Source: JAEZKC01 sp046538945
Lineage (GTDB): Bacteria > Fibrobacterota > Chitinivibrionia > Chitinivibrionales > Chitinispirillaceae
Assembly (NCBI GenBank): GCA_046538945.1
Contig: JBKHHW010000200.1
Span: 1 to 5,471 of the forward strand
Direction of reading: 5' to 3'
DNA: 5,471 bases
Positions 1-5,471 of this stretch are shown here, one piece after another. Below the pieces are notes generated by a model, which was not told where the DNA came from, did no database searches, and saw nothing but the letters and a program-made list of their open reading frames with translations. How positions within the stretch are numbered: position 1 is the first letter of the stretch; each line of letters opens with the position of its first letter. Both the position numbers and the translations under genes were made by a program.

Positions 1-102
1 AGAAGAAGAAAAACAGTCCGGATTTTCATGCAGAAACCCTTTTGAAACGTTAAATCGGCTTTTCATTTCTATACACTGCAAAATGGAATAATCAGTACAT
101 TA

Positions 103-270
103 TTAATATAACAATATATAGAGGTTTTGTAATAACAAACAGTAAAAAAATGTACTAGCTGTGAGTTCAAATTGTATGTTGTCAGTCTGGAAAAACTCCT
201 GCAACGCGGCGATCTTCTCTGGTTCCCCCCGGCTCAGCGTAAACTTTCGGAAAGTGCAGAATATTATCAT
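103..270 (-). CDS. possible 55-aa small protein with hydrophobic C-terminus
   Basis: Unrecognised. A minus-strand ATG at 270-268 is preceded by GAGGAG (280-275), a Shine-Dalgarno-like sequence only 4 nt away. The 55-aa product has a charged middle (LSRGEPEKIAALQEFFQ, residues 12-28) that looks like an amphipathic helix, and an aromatic, leucine-rich end (residues 41-55) that could insert in a membrane. The overlapping minus-strand frame 182-472 contains a plausible helical stretch (EIIDKLRMEKALEERYDNI) just upstream, so the two together may instead be one older gene broken by a frameshift near 240-270. The short length and lack of any known family keep this a weak call. Confidence 0.2.
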   Translation of the reverse strand: MIIFCTFRKFTLSRGEPEKIAALQEFFQTDNIQFELTASTFFYCLLLQNLYILLY

Positions 271-886
271 ACCTCTCCTCAAGTGCTTTCTCCATTCTCA
301 GCTTGTCTATTATCTCAGCCGATATGGGCAACAGGCAAGGGGATGTGCGTTGTTGGGTACTCTTGCTTTTTAATTTCAGAAGAAGTGCTTCTGTGCACGC
401 GCTGCCGTTGTCTTTAAGTTCACATGAGCTGCATAGACATCTGTGTTTGGATCTTTTGTATTTTCTCTTCATATTCTGCAGATTCTTGGTTTATCTGAAT
501 TTTCAAATTTAGTACTGAACATGATCATAAACCTTCTTTGGAAATGATTACCCGTAGGTATTCTATTCTCCTCTGGCAAACGGCTAGACCCTGATTGCAT
601 GGCGTCCGAATGGTTTCATCAACACCATTTGCATATGCATCAGTGCTACGGTTTCCGGTATGGTAACGGCAAGAAATCGACAAGGCATTTGTTTCCGCTG
701 GCATAGGGTAAAATTCTTTCCTGAAAACGCTCACACCGATATTGTTCACATTTTCAAGTCGGTTATGGTACCATCAGAATTCAATATAATCAAAAATTCA
801 CTCTGCTGTAATTGTTTTTTTTATTTTTAGGTAGTTTTCTGTTCACTTTTTTATGGTTTAATGGGAGTTAACGGATTTATAGGGGA

Positions 887-913
887 ATCGGTCATAATTT
901 TAATATGATCGAT
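887..913. repeat. imperfect inverted repeat, 10-bp arms
   Basis: Arms ATCGGTCATA (887-896) and TATGATCGAT (904-913) are complementary except for one G/T pair and flank a 7-nt AT-only centre. It lies between the second and third TGTTCAC copies, about 70 bp before the mini-ORF and 180 bp before the regulator start. There is no T-run after it, so it is not a typical terminator; a binding site for a dimeric protein is more likely if it is functional. Confidence 0.35.
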
Positions 914-969
914 AGGTCGGGAATATTCGTCTAAGTGGTTAAGTATCAGGGTTGTTCACTTTTTTTTAT

Positions 970-974
970 GGGAG
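970..974 (+). promoter_or_regulatory. ribosome binding site for the mini-ORF
   Basis: GGGAG lies 9 nt before the ATG at 984. The nearer ATG at 968 opens a frame of only three codons, so 984 is the useful start. This is the only Shine-Dalgarno-like sequence ahead of the regulator, which has none of its own. Confidence 0.4.
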
Positions 975-983
975 TGTGATTGA

Positions 984-1094
984 ATGTCTTATGACAACAC
1001 AGTGCTCTCTTCCAGAACGGCTGCAGTAATAATTGCAATAATGTTCACTTTTTGCAACATGCCTCGCCATTTTCCTATTATATTGTGTTCATGA
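984..1094 (+). CDS. possible 36-aa hydrophobic leader peptide, coupled to the regulator
   Basis: Unrecognised short frame. It starts with ATG at 984, preceded by GGGAG at a normal distance, and ends with TGA at 1092-1094, so stop and regulator start share ATGA (1091-1094). The product has a short polar head (MSYDNTVLSSRT), a hydrophobic stretch at about residues 13-24 (AAVIIAIMFTFC), and a short tail with a second hydrophobic patch. This looks like a single-pass mini membrane protein or a leader peptide. The same ATGA arrangement is used at the next gene junction, and the regulator lacks its own ribosome binding site, which together suggest that translation of this peptide feeds ribosomes into the regulator. 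Chance is possible for so short a frame; conservation would decide. Confidence 0.4.
   Translation: MSYDNTVLSSRTAAVIIAIMFTFCNMPRHFPIILCS
1033..1057. promoter_or_regulatory. inverted repeat around the fourth TGTTCAC copy
   Basis: TTGCAATAA (1033-1041) and TTTTTGCAA (1049-1057) are inverted repeats with one mismatch, enclosing TGTTCAC (1042-1048). The right half TTGCAA at 1052-1057 could act as a -35 element with TATTAT at 1076-1081 as -10 (18-bp spacer), which would start transcription near 1088-1090, at the regulator ATG, giving a leaderless mRNA. The repeat would then sit over the -35, as an autoregulatory operator might. The region is also inside the mini-ORF, so this promoter reading competes with the coupling model. 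Confidence 0.25.
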
Positions 1095-1096
1095 AC
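1087..1096. promoter_or_regulatory. perfect 10-bp palindrome at the regulator start codon
   Basis: GTTCATGAAC is a perfect palindrome that covers the ATG of the regulator. Its half-site GTTCA is also the core of the four upstream TGTTCAC repeats, so it may be a stronger, two-sided version of the same protein-binding site. A 10-bp palindrome can arise by chance, and the coding sequence constrains half of it. Confidence 0.25.
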
Positions 1097-1927
1097 CGGA
1101 TCAGCATATTTGATTATCTGAATTACAGGGATTTTCTCAGAGATGCTTTCGCCTGCCTGAAGCAAATCGATCCTTCCTATAACTACAGGAGGATTGCTTC
1201 CGAACTGGGAATGAAATCTATCGGGCATATCACGTGGATTCTTCAGGGGAAACGAAATCTCACCCTGCGCAAGACCGACCGTTATTCCCAACTTCTGGGT
1301 TTGAATAAAAAAGAGGATTCCTATTTTAAACTTCTCGTTCTTTATACCAACAGTAAAAAGCATTCTGAGAAAAGAGATCTGTTTGAAAATATCGTAAAGG
1401 CTCAGAGATCCGAAAAACGCATAGTCACAAAAGAACAGGTCGAGTACTGGAGTAAATGGTATTATTCCGCAATGCGGGAACTGGTGGCCATTCACAGGAT
1501 AACAGATGATTACAAGGAGGCTGCCCGACTGCTGGTGCCCAGAATCACGCCGGGGGAGGCGGAAAAGGCTCTCAGATTTCTCGAGAAACTCAATTTCGTA
1601 GCCCGCGATGAGCAGGGGTACTATAAACGTCTTGACAAAGTGGTTTCCATGGACGCGGAATGGGGAACCCTGGTTGTGAAGCAGCATCAGATGGACATGC
1701 TTGATCTGGCCAAACTGGGTCTGGAGAAGATTCCGCGCGAAGAGCGGGACATCTCCAGCGTAACCATGAGTTTGTCACAGGAGAGGTTCGAGCAGGTAAG
1801 GAGAATGTTTCAGGATTTCCGTCAGCAGCTCATAACTCTGGCCCGGACCGATCCTGATCCCGAGCGGGTGTATCAGGTCGGGCTGCAGGTTTTTCCATTG
1901 TCGAAAAATCCGGGGGGGGATGGATGA
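1091..1927 (+). CDS. TIGR02147-type transcriptional regulator (HTH plus DUF4423-like)
   Basis: A predicted cytoplasmic DNA-binding regulator of 278 aa, the usual size of its family. The opening MNRISIFDYLNYRDFLRD is the family's typical N-terminus (Y/F-x-DYLxYRxFL). Residues 30-60 form a lambda/Xre-like helix-turn-helix (YRRIASELGMKSIGHITWIL, then GKRNLTL). Residues about 75-100 hold the linker with LLVLYTNSK, and about 110-275 the DUF4423-like effector region, with W-x-Y-YSAMREL at 121-131 and a winged-helix-like stretch (ITPGEAEKALRFLEKLNFV, 152-170). The start at 1091 is preferred over TTG 1052 and GTG 1085, because those add residues the family lacks; none has a Shine-Dalgarno. Target genes of this family are poorly known; control of the adjacent lipoprotein and GH9 gene is inferred from position. 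The C-terminus ends on an eight-G run, with an ATGA overlap into the lipoprotein gene. Confidence 0.85.
   Translation: MNRISIFDYLNYRDFLRDAFACLKQIDPSYNYRRIASELGMKSIGHITWILQGKRNLTLRKTDRYSQLLGLNKKEDSYFKLLVLYTNSKKHSEKRDLFENIVKAQRSEKRIVTKEQVEYWSKWYYSAMRELVAIHRITDDYKEAARLLVPRITPGEAEKALRFLEKLNFVARDEQGYYKRLDKVVSMDAEWGTLVVKQHQMDMLDLAKLGLEKIPREERDISSVTMSLSQERFEQVRRMFQDFRQQLITLARTDPDPERVYQVGLQVFPLSKNPGGDG
1912..1919 (+). repeat. eight-G homopolymer at the regulator/lipoprotein junction
   Basis: A run of eight G lies five bases before the lipoprotein ATG and nine codon-frame bases before the end of the regulator stop. It encodes the regulator's final Pro-Gly-Gly-Asp-Gly and is also the only purine-rich stretch available as a ribosome binding site for the lipoprotein. 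Gain of one G, or a -1 frameshift, puts the regulator in frame with the lipoprotein without an intervening stop. Loss of one G leads to a TAG a few codons later. Such runs are also prone to sequencing error. Confidence 0.7.
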
Positions 1928-3138
1928 GGTGTAGAACACTGTCGCTTATCTTCGTGGCTGTGTATCTGTTGTACTGCGGATGCTCAAAGTCCGTGGTGGG
2001 AGAGGGGGGCGGAGCTACAGAAACGGTAAACTGTAAAGTCGTCAGTTCAACAGGAAAACCTGATTCCGGTGCAGTTGTGCGCCTTGTCGATGCGGGGAAC
2101 TGGTTTGAAAAGCGTCAGAGCGGAATTTCAGTAGTGCTGGACAGTGCGGTTACAGGGAAAGACGGGAGAATTACATTTGAATATGATACGGGGTACACCT
2201 GCAATATGGAGGTGGATGGCGATGGTAAAGCTGCATTCATCAGGGATGTGAGCAGTTTAAATGACGGTTCATCCGTTCCTCAGATCATCGTTCTTCAGCC
2301 TGCGGCTTCGTTTGGTGTAAGTCTGGATTCCGGAAACACAGTTGCAAGAGTGGAACTGTTCGGGACCACTTATTCTTCCACTGTTCAGGGGGACCGGTTC
2401 ACAATTGCCCAAATGGCACCGGGTGTCTACCCTCTGCTTCTGGTTACAGAAGAAGAGGTGTACCACTTCGGCAACACTGCAGAGATCGGAGAGGGGGCCG
2501 ATGTGACGGTCAGACTGGGTGTGGATGAGTCAGCTTTGCTCATCGACGATTTCGAAGGTGACTTCCGGCTTTACCATCCTTCAAAGCTGGGATTGATAAC
2601 GGGTGGAAACTGGTATACGTATGATGATTCCGGTGAAGCGGACAGCAATACTTCCTTTATCAATATCGATATCTCCGAACAGAATGCATTCGAAGGAAAA
2701 AGCCTCTCAGCCCAAGCTGTGTTAGGTAATGGAGCCGATTATCCCTTTGCCGGATTGGGAGTGAATGTCTTATCACAAGGACAGAACTGCGATTTCAGCA
2801 CAGTAAACTCCATTTCCTTCTGGGCACGGGGGAACTGCACCGTTTATTTCAGTGTGGAGACGGAAATTGTTGATCAGATTAACTGGTCACCTCACTTCGG
2901 CATGCAGATCGAGCTTACAGACACCTGGACAGAATATACAGTACAGATGGACAACATTGCGGTTCCCCCTTCCAGTGAAGCTGCCAAACAGGGATTGGGG
3001 TGGGATGATGTGAAGCACACGGTAAGGCGTATCGAGTTCGACCTGCCTTACGGGGCAAACACGCTGGGCGATACGCTTCTTTTTGAAATTGATGACGTGT
3101 ACATACATGGGGCTCAGATAGAAGATCTGCTTCCCTGA
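1924..3138 (+). CDS. envelope lipoprotein with Ig-like domains and CBM11-like C-terminal module
   Basis: A predicted lipoprotein of 404 aa that probably binds glycan at the cell envelope. It has a basic start, a hydrophobic segment (residues 6-17) and a lipobox-like YCGC with lipidated Cys20; Tyr at -3 is atypical, and Ser21 at +2 would favour the outer membrane by the E. coli rule. Residues about 34-125 look like a carboxypeptidase-regulatory/Ig-like beta sandwich (VVSSTGKPDSGAVVRLVD; TGKDGRITFEYDTG), about 126-200 like a second beta-rich domain (GVYPLLL). Residues about 205-396 resemble a CBM11/CIA30-type jelly roll: LLIDDFEGD at 205-213, NWYTYDD 229-235, ISFWARG 297-303, YFSVET 308-313, W-T-EYTVQM 335-342 and the closing LLFEIDDVYI 385-394. 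No catalytic motif was seen. The start overlaps the regulator stop, implying coupled translation. A purely structural or adhesin role is possible. Confidence 0.75.
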   Translation: MRCRTLSLIFVAVYLLYCGCSKSVVGEGGGATETVNCKVVSSTGKPDSGAVVRLVDAGNWFEKRQSGISVVLDSAVTGKDGRITFEYDTGYTCNMEVDGDGKAAFIRDVSSLNDGSSVPQIIVLQPAASFGVSLDSGNTVARVELFGTTYSSTVQGDRFTIAQMAPGVYPLLLVTEEEVYHFGNTAEIGEGADVTVRLGVDESALLIDDFEGDFRLYHPSKLGLITGGNWYTYDDSGEADSNTSFINIDISEQNAFEGKSLSAQAVLGNGADYPFAGLGVNVLSQGQNCDFSTVNSISFWARGNCTVYFSVETEIVDQINWSPHFGMQIELTDTWTEYTVQMDNIAVPPSSEAAKQGLGWDDVKHTVRRIEFDLPYGANTLGDTLLFEIDDVYIHGAQIEDLLP

Positions 3139-3170
3139 AAAGAGCCGTCTTACGGTAGATACTAACCTCA

Positions 3171-3176
3171 AAGGAG
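3171..3176 (+). promoter_or_regulatory. ribosome binding site fixing the GTG start of the GH9 gene
   Basis: AAGGAG lies 6 nt before GTG at 3183. It supports GTG as the start, which gives a signal peptide beginning MNR with a short hydrophobic core; the TTG at 3181 is in another frame and there is no in-frame ATG close by. Confidence 0.75.
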
Positions 3177-3182
3177 TGGATT

Positions 3183-5378
3183 GTGAACAGAATTTTGACC
3201 TTTTTGACACTGTTTGCATTTTCGGCAGTTGCACAACTGGAGTATGCCGGCACTGTTCATTTCAAAGTGGACCAGTTCGGGTATCATTCTCATGATTCCA
3301 AGGTAATGGTGATAAGCCAGGCCAGGGAGGGGTTCAATGCCGAAACAGAGGGTTCTTTTGAACCGGGGTCCACACTTGAGGTGAGGAGCTGGTCGGCGGG
3401 TGAGATGGGTACTTCGGTCGTGTTCACAGGTGAACCGCTGGTCTGGAATGAGGGTGAAACCGACCCTCTCAGCGGGGATGCCGGATGGTGGTTTGACTTT
3501 TCGGAGGTGACCGAACCAGGCGAGTATGTGGTCTATGATCCGCAAAATGATGTCCGGTCCCACCCTTTCAGAATCGGGGATGACGTTTACAGGGATGTGC
3601 TTAAGGCTGCGGTCAAGTCGTTCTATTTTCAGCGTGAAGGTTTTGAAAAAACCGCTCCGTTTGCAGGTGAATGGACTGACGAAGCAAGTCATCTTCAGGA
3701 TACTGCGGCATTGGATCTCGAGACGAAGTCCATCAGACGCGATGTCACAGGCGGATGGATGGATGCGGGAGATCAGAATAAATACATTACGTTCGTGGTT
3801 GATGTGATTCACAGTCTTCTGATCGCCTATGAGGAGAATCCTTCTGTTTTCACGGATGATTTCGAGATTCCCGAGAGCGGTAACGGTGTTCCGGATATTC
3901 TGGATGAGATCGTGTGGGAACTTGAGTGGATGATCAGAATGCAGGATACGGACGGGGGAGTGTTCATAAAAACCGGGTCTCTTGATCATAATGACCCCAG
4001 TCCCCCCAGTGCCGACACCCGACAGCGCTACTACGGACCCAAGTGTACCAGCAGCGGTTTGGCGGCTGCAAGCACGTTCGCTCATGCATCCATTGTTCTG
4101 CGTGATTTCCCTCTGTATGCCGAATTGTCAGATGACCTGGCGTTGCGTGCCGAAATGGCTTGGGACTGGGTGGAGCAGAAGCGGCTTGAAAGCGGTTTTC
4201 AGACTGCTTGTGATGCTCAGGATGAACGTATACAATCTGGAAATGCCGACCGGAGTGAGCTTGAGCAGGAGGAACAGGCCGTTACAGCAGCCGTATACCT
4301 TTTTGCCCTGACCGGGAAAACCAAATACAATGAGTATGTTATCGAAAATTATGAGAAAAGTGAACTTCTGACAGGAACATGGTGGGGCCCTTACAAGATA
4401 AGTTTTCAGGACGCCGTGCTGAGGTACACAACACTTGAGGGAGCTGATTCAGATGTAAGCGACGCTGTTCTGTCCTGTAAAAGTGACAACTACGCAATAT
4501 CGGATTACTATGATGCCCCTACTGAAAAAGCTCTTTACAGAGCTTATATGCCGGAAGATGCATTTCACTGGGGGCATAATGCAGCCAGAGGCAATGCGGG
4601 CAATATCCTGATGCAGAGTGTTAAATACAACGTCAATCCGGAAGACAAGGACCAGTACATGAACCGGGCAAGGCAGATGGTTCACTGGTTTCACGGAGTG
4701 AATGCCCTTGGGAAAGTGTATCTGACAAATATGTATGATTTCGGTGCCGAAAACAGCGCTTATGAGATTTTTCACTCCTGGTTTGCACAGGGTACAGAGT
4801 GGCAGAACGCTCTCACCGGGATCGGACCGGCCCCGGGTATCGTGCCCGGCGGGCCCAACAAGGATTACGGCTACAAGGAAGACGATCCGAGCCGTTCCTG
4901 GTTCGGACCCCATACGGTCAATCTCAAACCGCCTTACGGTCAGCCGCCTGAAAAGAGCTACAAGGATTGGGGAAAGGCCTGGAATACCGAAGGGTGTATC
5001 GATGATCAGTGTCAGGAAGGATCGTATGCCGTTACGGAAAACGCCATCTATTATCAATCCGCCTATGTGCGATTGTTGAGTCATTTTGTGGACCCGCAAT
5101 CCAGTTCACCTGTCCGTTTTCCTGACTCTCGTGTTCGCAGGAGCGTCATCGGAGCACCCGACTTCCGCATTTCAGCCGGAAATCTCGTTATCTCGGGTAT
5201 CGGGGGCTGTAAGGGAGAGGTGGTATTGCGTAATCTAAAGGGACGCGTGGTGGTTAGCCGCAGCCTGGATGGCGGTTCCAAGCTGAAGATCCCCACAGGC
5301 AATCTGGCAGCGGGTGTCTTTTTCGTGGAGTTGCGTTCGGGAATGGGTTCGTTTGTTTCAAAACTGATACACAAGTAG
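3183..5378 (+). CDS. secreted GH9 beta-glucanase (cellulase family) with Ig-like domain and T9SS-like C-terminal tail
   Basis: A family 9 glycoside hydrolase of 731 aa, expected to cut beta-1,4-glucan by inversion outside the cell. Residues 1-17 are a short signal peptide with likely cleavage after AVA (17/18). Residues about 26-132 are the CelD_N-type Ig-like domain (VDQFGY at 29-34; PGEYVVYD at 112-119). The (alpha/alpha)6 catalytic domain spans about 137-637: GGWMDAGDQNKY (190-201) carries the aspartates Asp194 and Asp197 that act on water, FHWGHNAARGNAG (461-473) and GVNALGKVYLTN (505-516) are conserved surroundings, FHSWF (530-534) holds the substrate-binding His531, and SYAVTENAIYYQSAYV (614-629) has the catalytic acid Glu619. 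All key residues are present. Residues about 660-731 are beta-rich and end GVFFVELRSG...KLIHK, like a T9SS type A sorting domain or the basic tails of Fibrobacter cellulases. There is no CBM. Exact substrate (cellulose, cellodextrin, mixed-linkage glucan, glucosamine oligomers) is not readable. Confidence 0.93.
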   Translation: MNRILTFLTLFAFSAVAQLEYAGTVHFKVDQFGYHSHDSKVMVISQAREGFNAETEGSFEPGSTLEVRSWSAGEMGTSVVFTGEPLVWNEGETDPLSGDAGWWFDFSEVTEPGEYVVYDPQNDVRSHPFRIGDDVYRDVLKAAVKSFYFQREGFEKTAPFAGEWTDEASHLQDTAALDLETKSIRRDVTGGWMDAGDQNKYITFVVDVIHSLLIAYEENPSVFTDDFEIPESGNGVPDILDEIVWELEWMIRMQDTDGGVFIKTGSLDHNDPSPPSADTRQRYYGPKCTSSGLAAASTFAHASIVLRDFPLYAELSDDLALRAEMAWDWVEQKRLESGFQTACDAQDERIQSGNADRSELEQEEQAVTAAVYLFALTGKTKYNEYVIENYEKSELLTGTWWGPYKISFQDAVLRYTTLEGADSDVSDAVLSCKSDNYAISDYYDAPTEKALYRAYMPEDAFHWGHNAARGNAGNILMQSVKYNVNPEDKDQYMNRARQMVHWFHGVNALGKVYLTNMYDFGAENSAYEIFHSWFAQGTEWQNALTGIGPAPGIVPGGPNKDYGYKEDDPSRSWFGPHTVNLKPPYGQPPEKSYKDWGKAWNTEGCIDDQCQEGSYAVTENAIYYQSAYVRLLSHFVDPQSSSPVRFPDSRVRRSVIGAPDFRISAGNLVISGIGGCKGEVVLRNLKGRVVVSRSLDGGSKLKIPTGNLAAGVFFVELRSGMGSFVSKLIHK

Positions 5379-5386
5379 CTGCCCGG

Positions 5387-5412
5387 CAGAGGGGCTCTAT
5401 GCCCCTCTGTTT
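5387..5412 (+). terminator. Rho-independent-type terminator after the GH9 gene
   Basis: CAGAGGGGC (5387-5395) and GCCCCTCTG (5401-5409) form a perfect 9-bp, GC-rich stem with a 5-nt loop, starting 8 nt after the GH9 stop. The T-tract that follows is short (TTT), so termination may be incomplete, but position and stem strength fit the end of the transcript. Confidence 0.7.
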
Positions 5413-5425
5413 ATGCATTCAACAA

Positions 5426-5471
5426 TCATACAACCTCGTCAAAACAGTCGATCACCGTTTTTAGATAAATC
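5426..5471 (-). CDS. possible 3' end of a convergent gene, cut by the window edge
   Basis: On the minus strand a frame is open from the right edge to TGA at 5428-5426 and reads IYLKTVIDCFDEVV. The pattern YL-x-TVID-F resembles the strand around the first catalytic aspartate of rve-type (IS3-like) transposases, but in those proteins the chain continues for about 150 residues, so this would be a truncated remnant. An imperfect palindrome (AAAACAGT 5441-5448 / ACCGTTTT 5454-5461) overlaps the same bases. Only 14 codons are visible, so this is a pointer rather than a firm gene. Confidence 0.15.
   Translation of the reverse strand, partial: IYLKTVIDCFDEVV

Larger units (their letters stand above)
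1..983. other. AT-rich region without a confident gene
   Basis: No long reading frame here has convincing protein character and a good start. At the left edge three short frames compete and cannot be separated: plus-strand frame 2-91, open from the edge to a TAA and able to be the tail of an upstream gene; plus-strand frame 3-53, also ending in TAA; and a minus-strand frame starting with ATG at 66-64 and running off the edge, which would be a divergent gene. Minus-strand frames at 182-472 and 525-749 are open but resemble no family I know. The 743-983 part carries the TGTTCAC repeats and an inverted repeat listed separately, and is best read as regulatory DNA or a mobile-element relic. Base composition is clearly more AT-rich than the genes downstream. 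Confidence 0.6.
743..1053. repeat. four direct repeats with core TGTTCAC plus T-run
   Basis: The 7-mer TGTTCAC occurs in the same orientation at 743-749, 840-846, 953-959 and 1042-1048, each followed at once or after one base by a run of 4-8 T. Start-to-start spacings are 97, 113 and 89 bp. The second and third copies share more: both continue through the T-run to ATGG and contain ATGGGAGT (861-868 and 968-975). All lie in the 350 bp before the regulator gene. They could be operator sites for the adjacent regulator or another factor, or remnants of transposase-binding repeats such as those at IS21-family ends. The sequence alone does not decide. Confidence 0.5.

Noticed and set aside
525..749. 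74-codon minus-strand frame with GTG start
   Set aside because: Its start overlaps a TGTTCAC repeat, it has no ribosome binding site, and the product resembles no family; a plus-strand frame at 599-706 across the same bases looks equally plausible.
811..828. T-rich stretch as a terminator
   Set aside because: No stable GC-rich stem precedes it, and no gene ends just upstream.
1052..1090. Extended regulator N-terminus from TTG at 1052
   Set aside because: The added 13 residues lack family similarity, there is no Shine-Dalgarno, and the typical N-terminus begins at the ATG at 1091.
989..1687. 232-codon minus-strand open frame
   Set aside because: It lies antisense to the regulator, whose frame has family motifs throughout; the antisense product has no recognisable domain.
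3139..3182. Small hairpin CCGT-CTT-ACGG between lipoprotein and GH9 genes
   Set aside because: A 4-bp stem without a T-run is too weak for a terminator; the two genes are more likely cotranscribed.
3168..4085. 305-codon minus-strand open frame
   Set aside because: Antisense to the GH9 gene over its Ig-like and catalytic motifs; a shadow caused by codon bias.
4449..5099. 216-codon minus-strand open frame
   Set aside because: Antisense to the GH9 active-site region, with no domain character.

Overview
The window reads as a piece of a Fibrobacterota-like (Fibrobacter / Chitinispirillum-type) bacterial genome. This rests on three family-level matches made by eye: a TIGR02147-type (HTH plus DUF4423-like) regulator, a family best known as a large paralogous set in Fibrobacter; a lipoprotein with a CBM11-like C-terminal domain; and a GH9 glycoside hydrolase with an N-terminal Ig-like domain and a C-terminal type IX-secretion-like sorting tail. 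No search was run, so the phylum is an inference.

Layout. Positions 1-983 are AT-rich and hold no confident gene. They contain four direct repeats with core TGTTCAC, an inverted repeat, and only weak small ORFs. From 984 onward a compact plus-strand gene cluster begins: a possible 36-aa membrane peptide (984-1094) that overlaps by ATGA the regulator (1091-1927), which overlaps by ATGA a sugar-binding-type lipoprotein (1924-3138), followed after 44 nt and a good ribosome binding site by a GTG-started, secreted GH9 beta-glucanase (3183-5378). A 9-bp stem hairpin at 5387-5409 closes the unit. The last bases may hold the end of a convergent gene or a transposase remnant.

How the genes may work together (inference). 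The hydrolase carries no CBM of its own, and a CBM-like module sits on the lipoprotein next door. The regulator is stoichiometrically tied to that lipoprotein by overlapping start and stop codons. The simplest reading is a small glycan-utilisation unit in which an envelope-anchored binding protein captures or senses beta-glucan, the regulator controls the unit, and the GH9 enzyme cuts the polymer outside the cell. The most unusual points are the coupled mini-ORF ahead of the regulator and an eight-G run at the regulator/lipoprotein junction, where a gain of one G or a -1 frameshift would fuse a cytoplasmic DNA-binding protein to a membrane-targeted sugar-binding protein in one frame.
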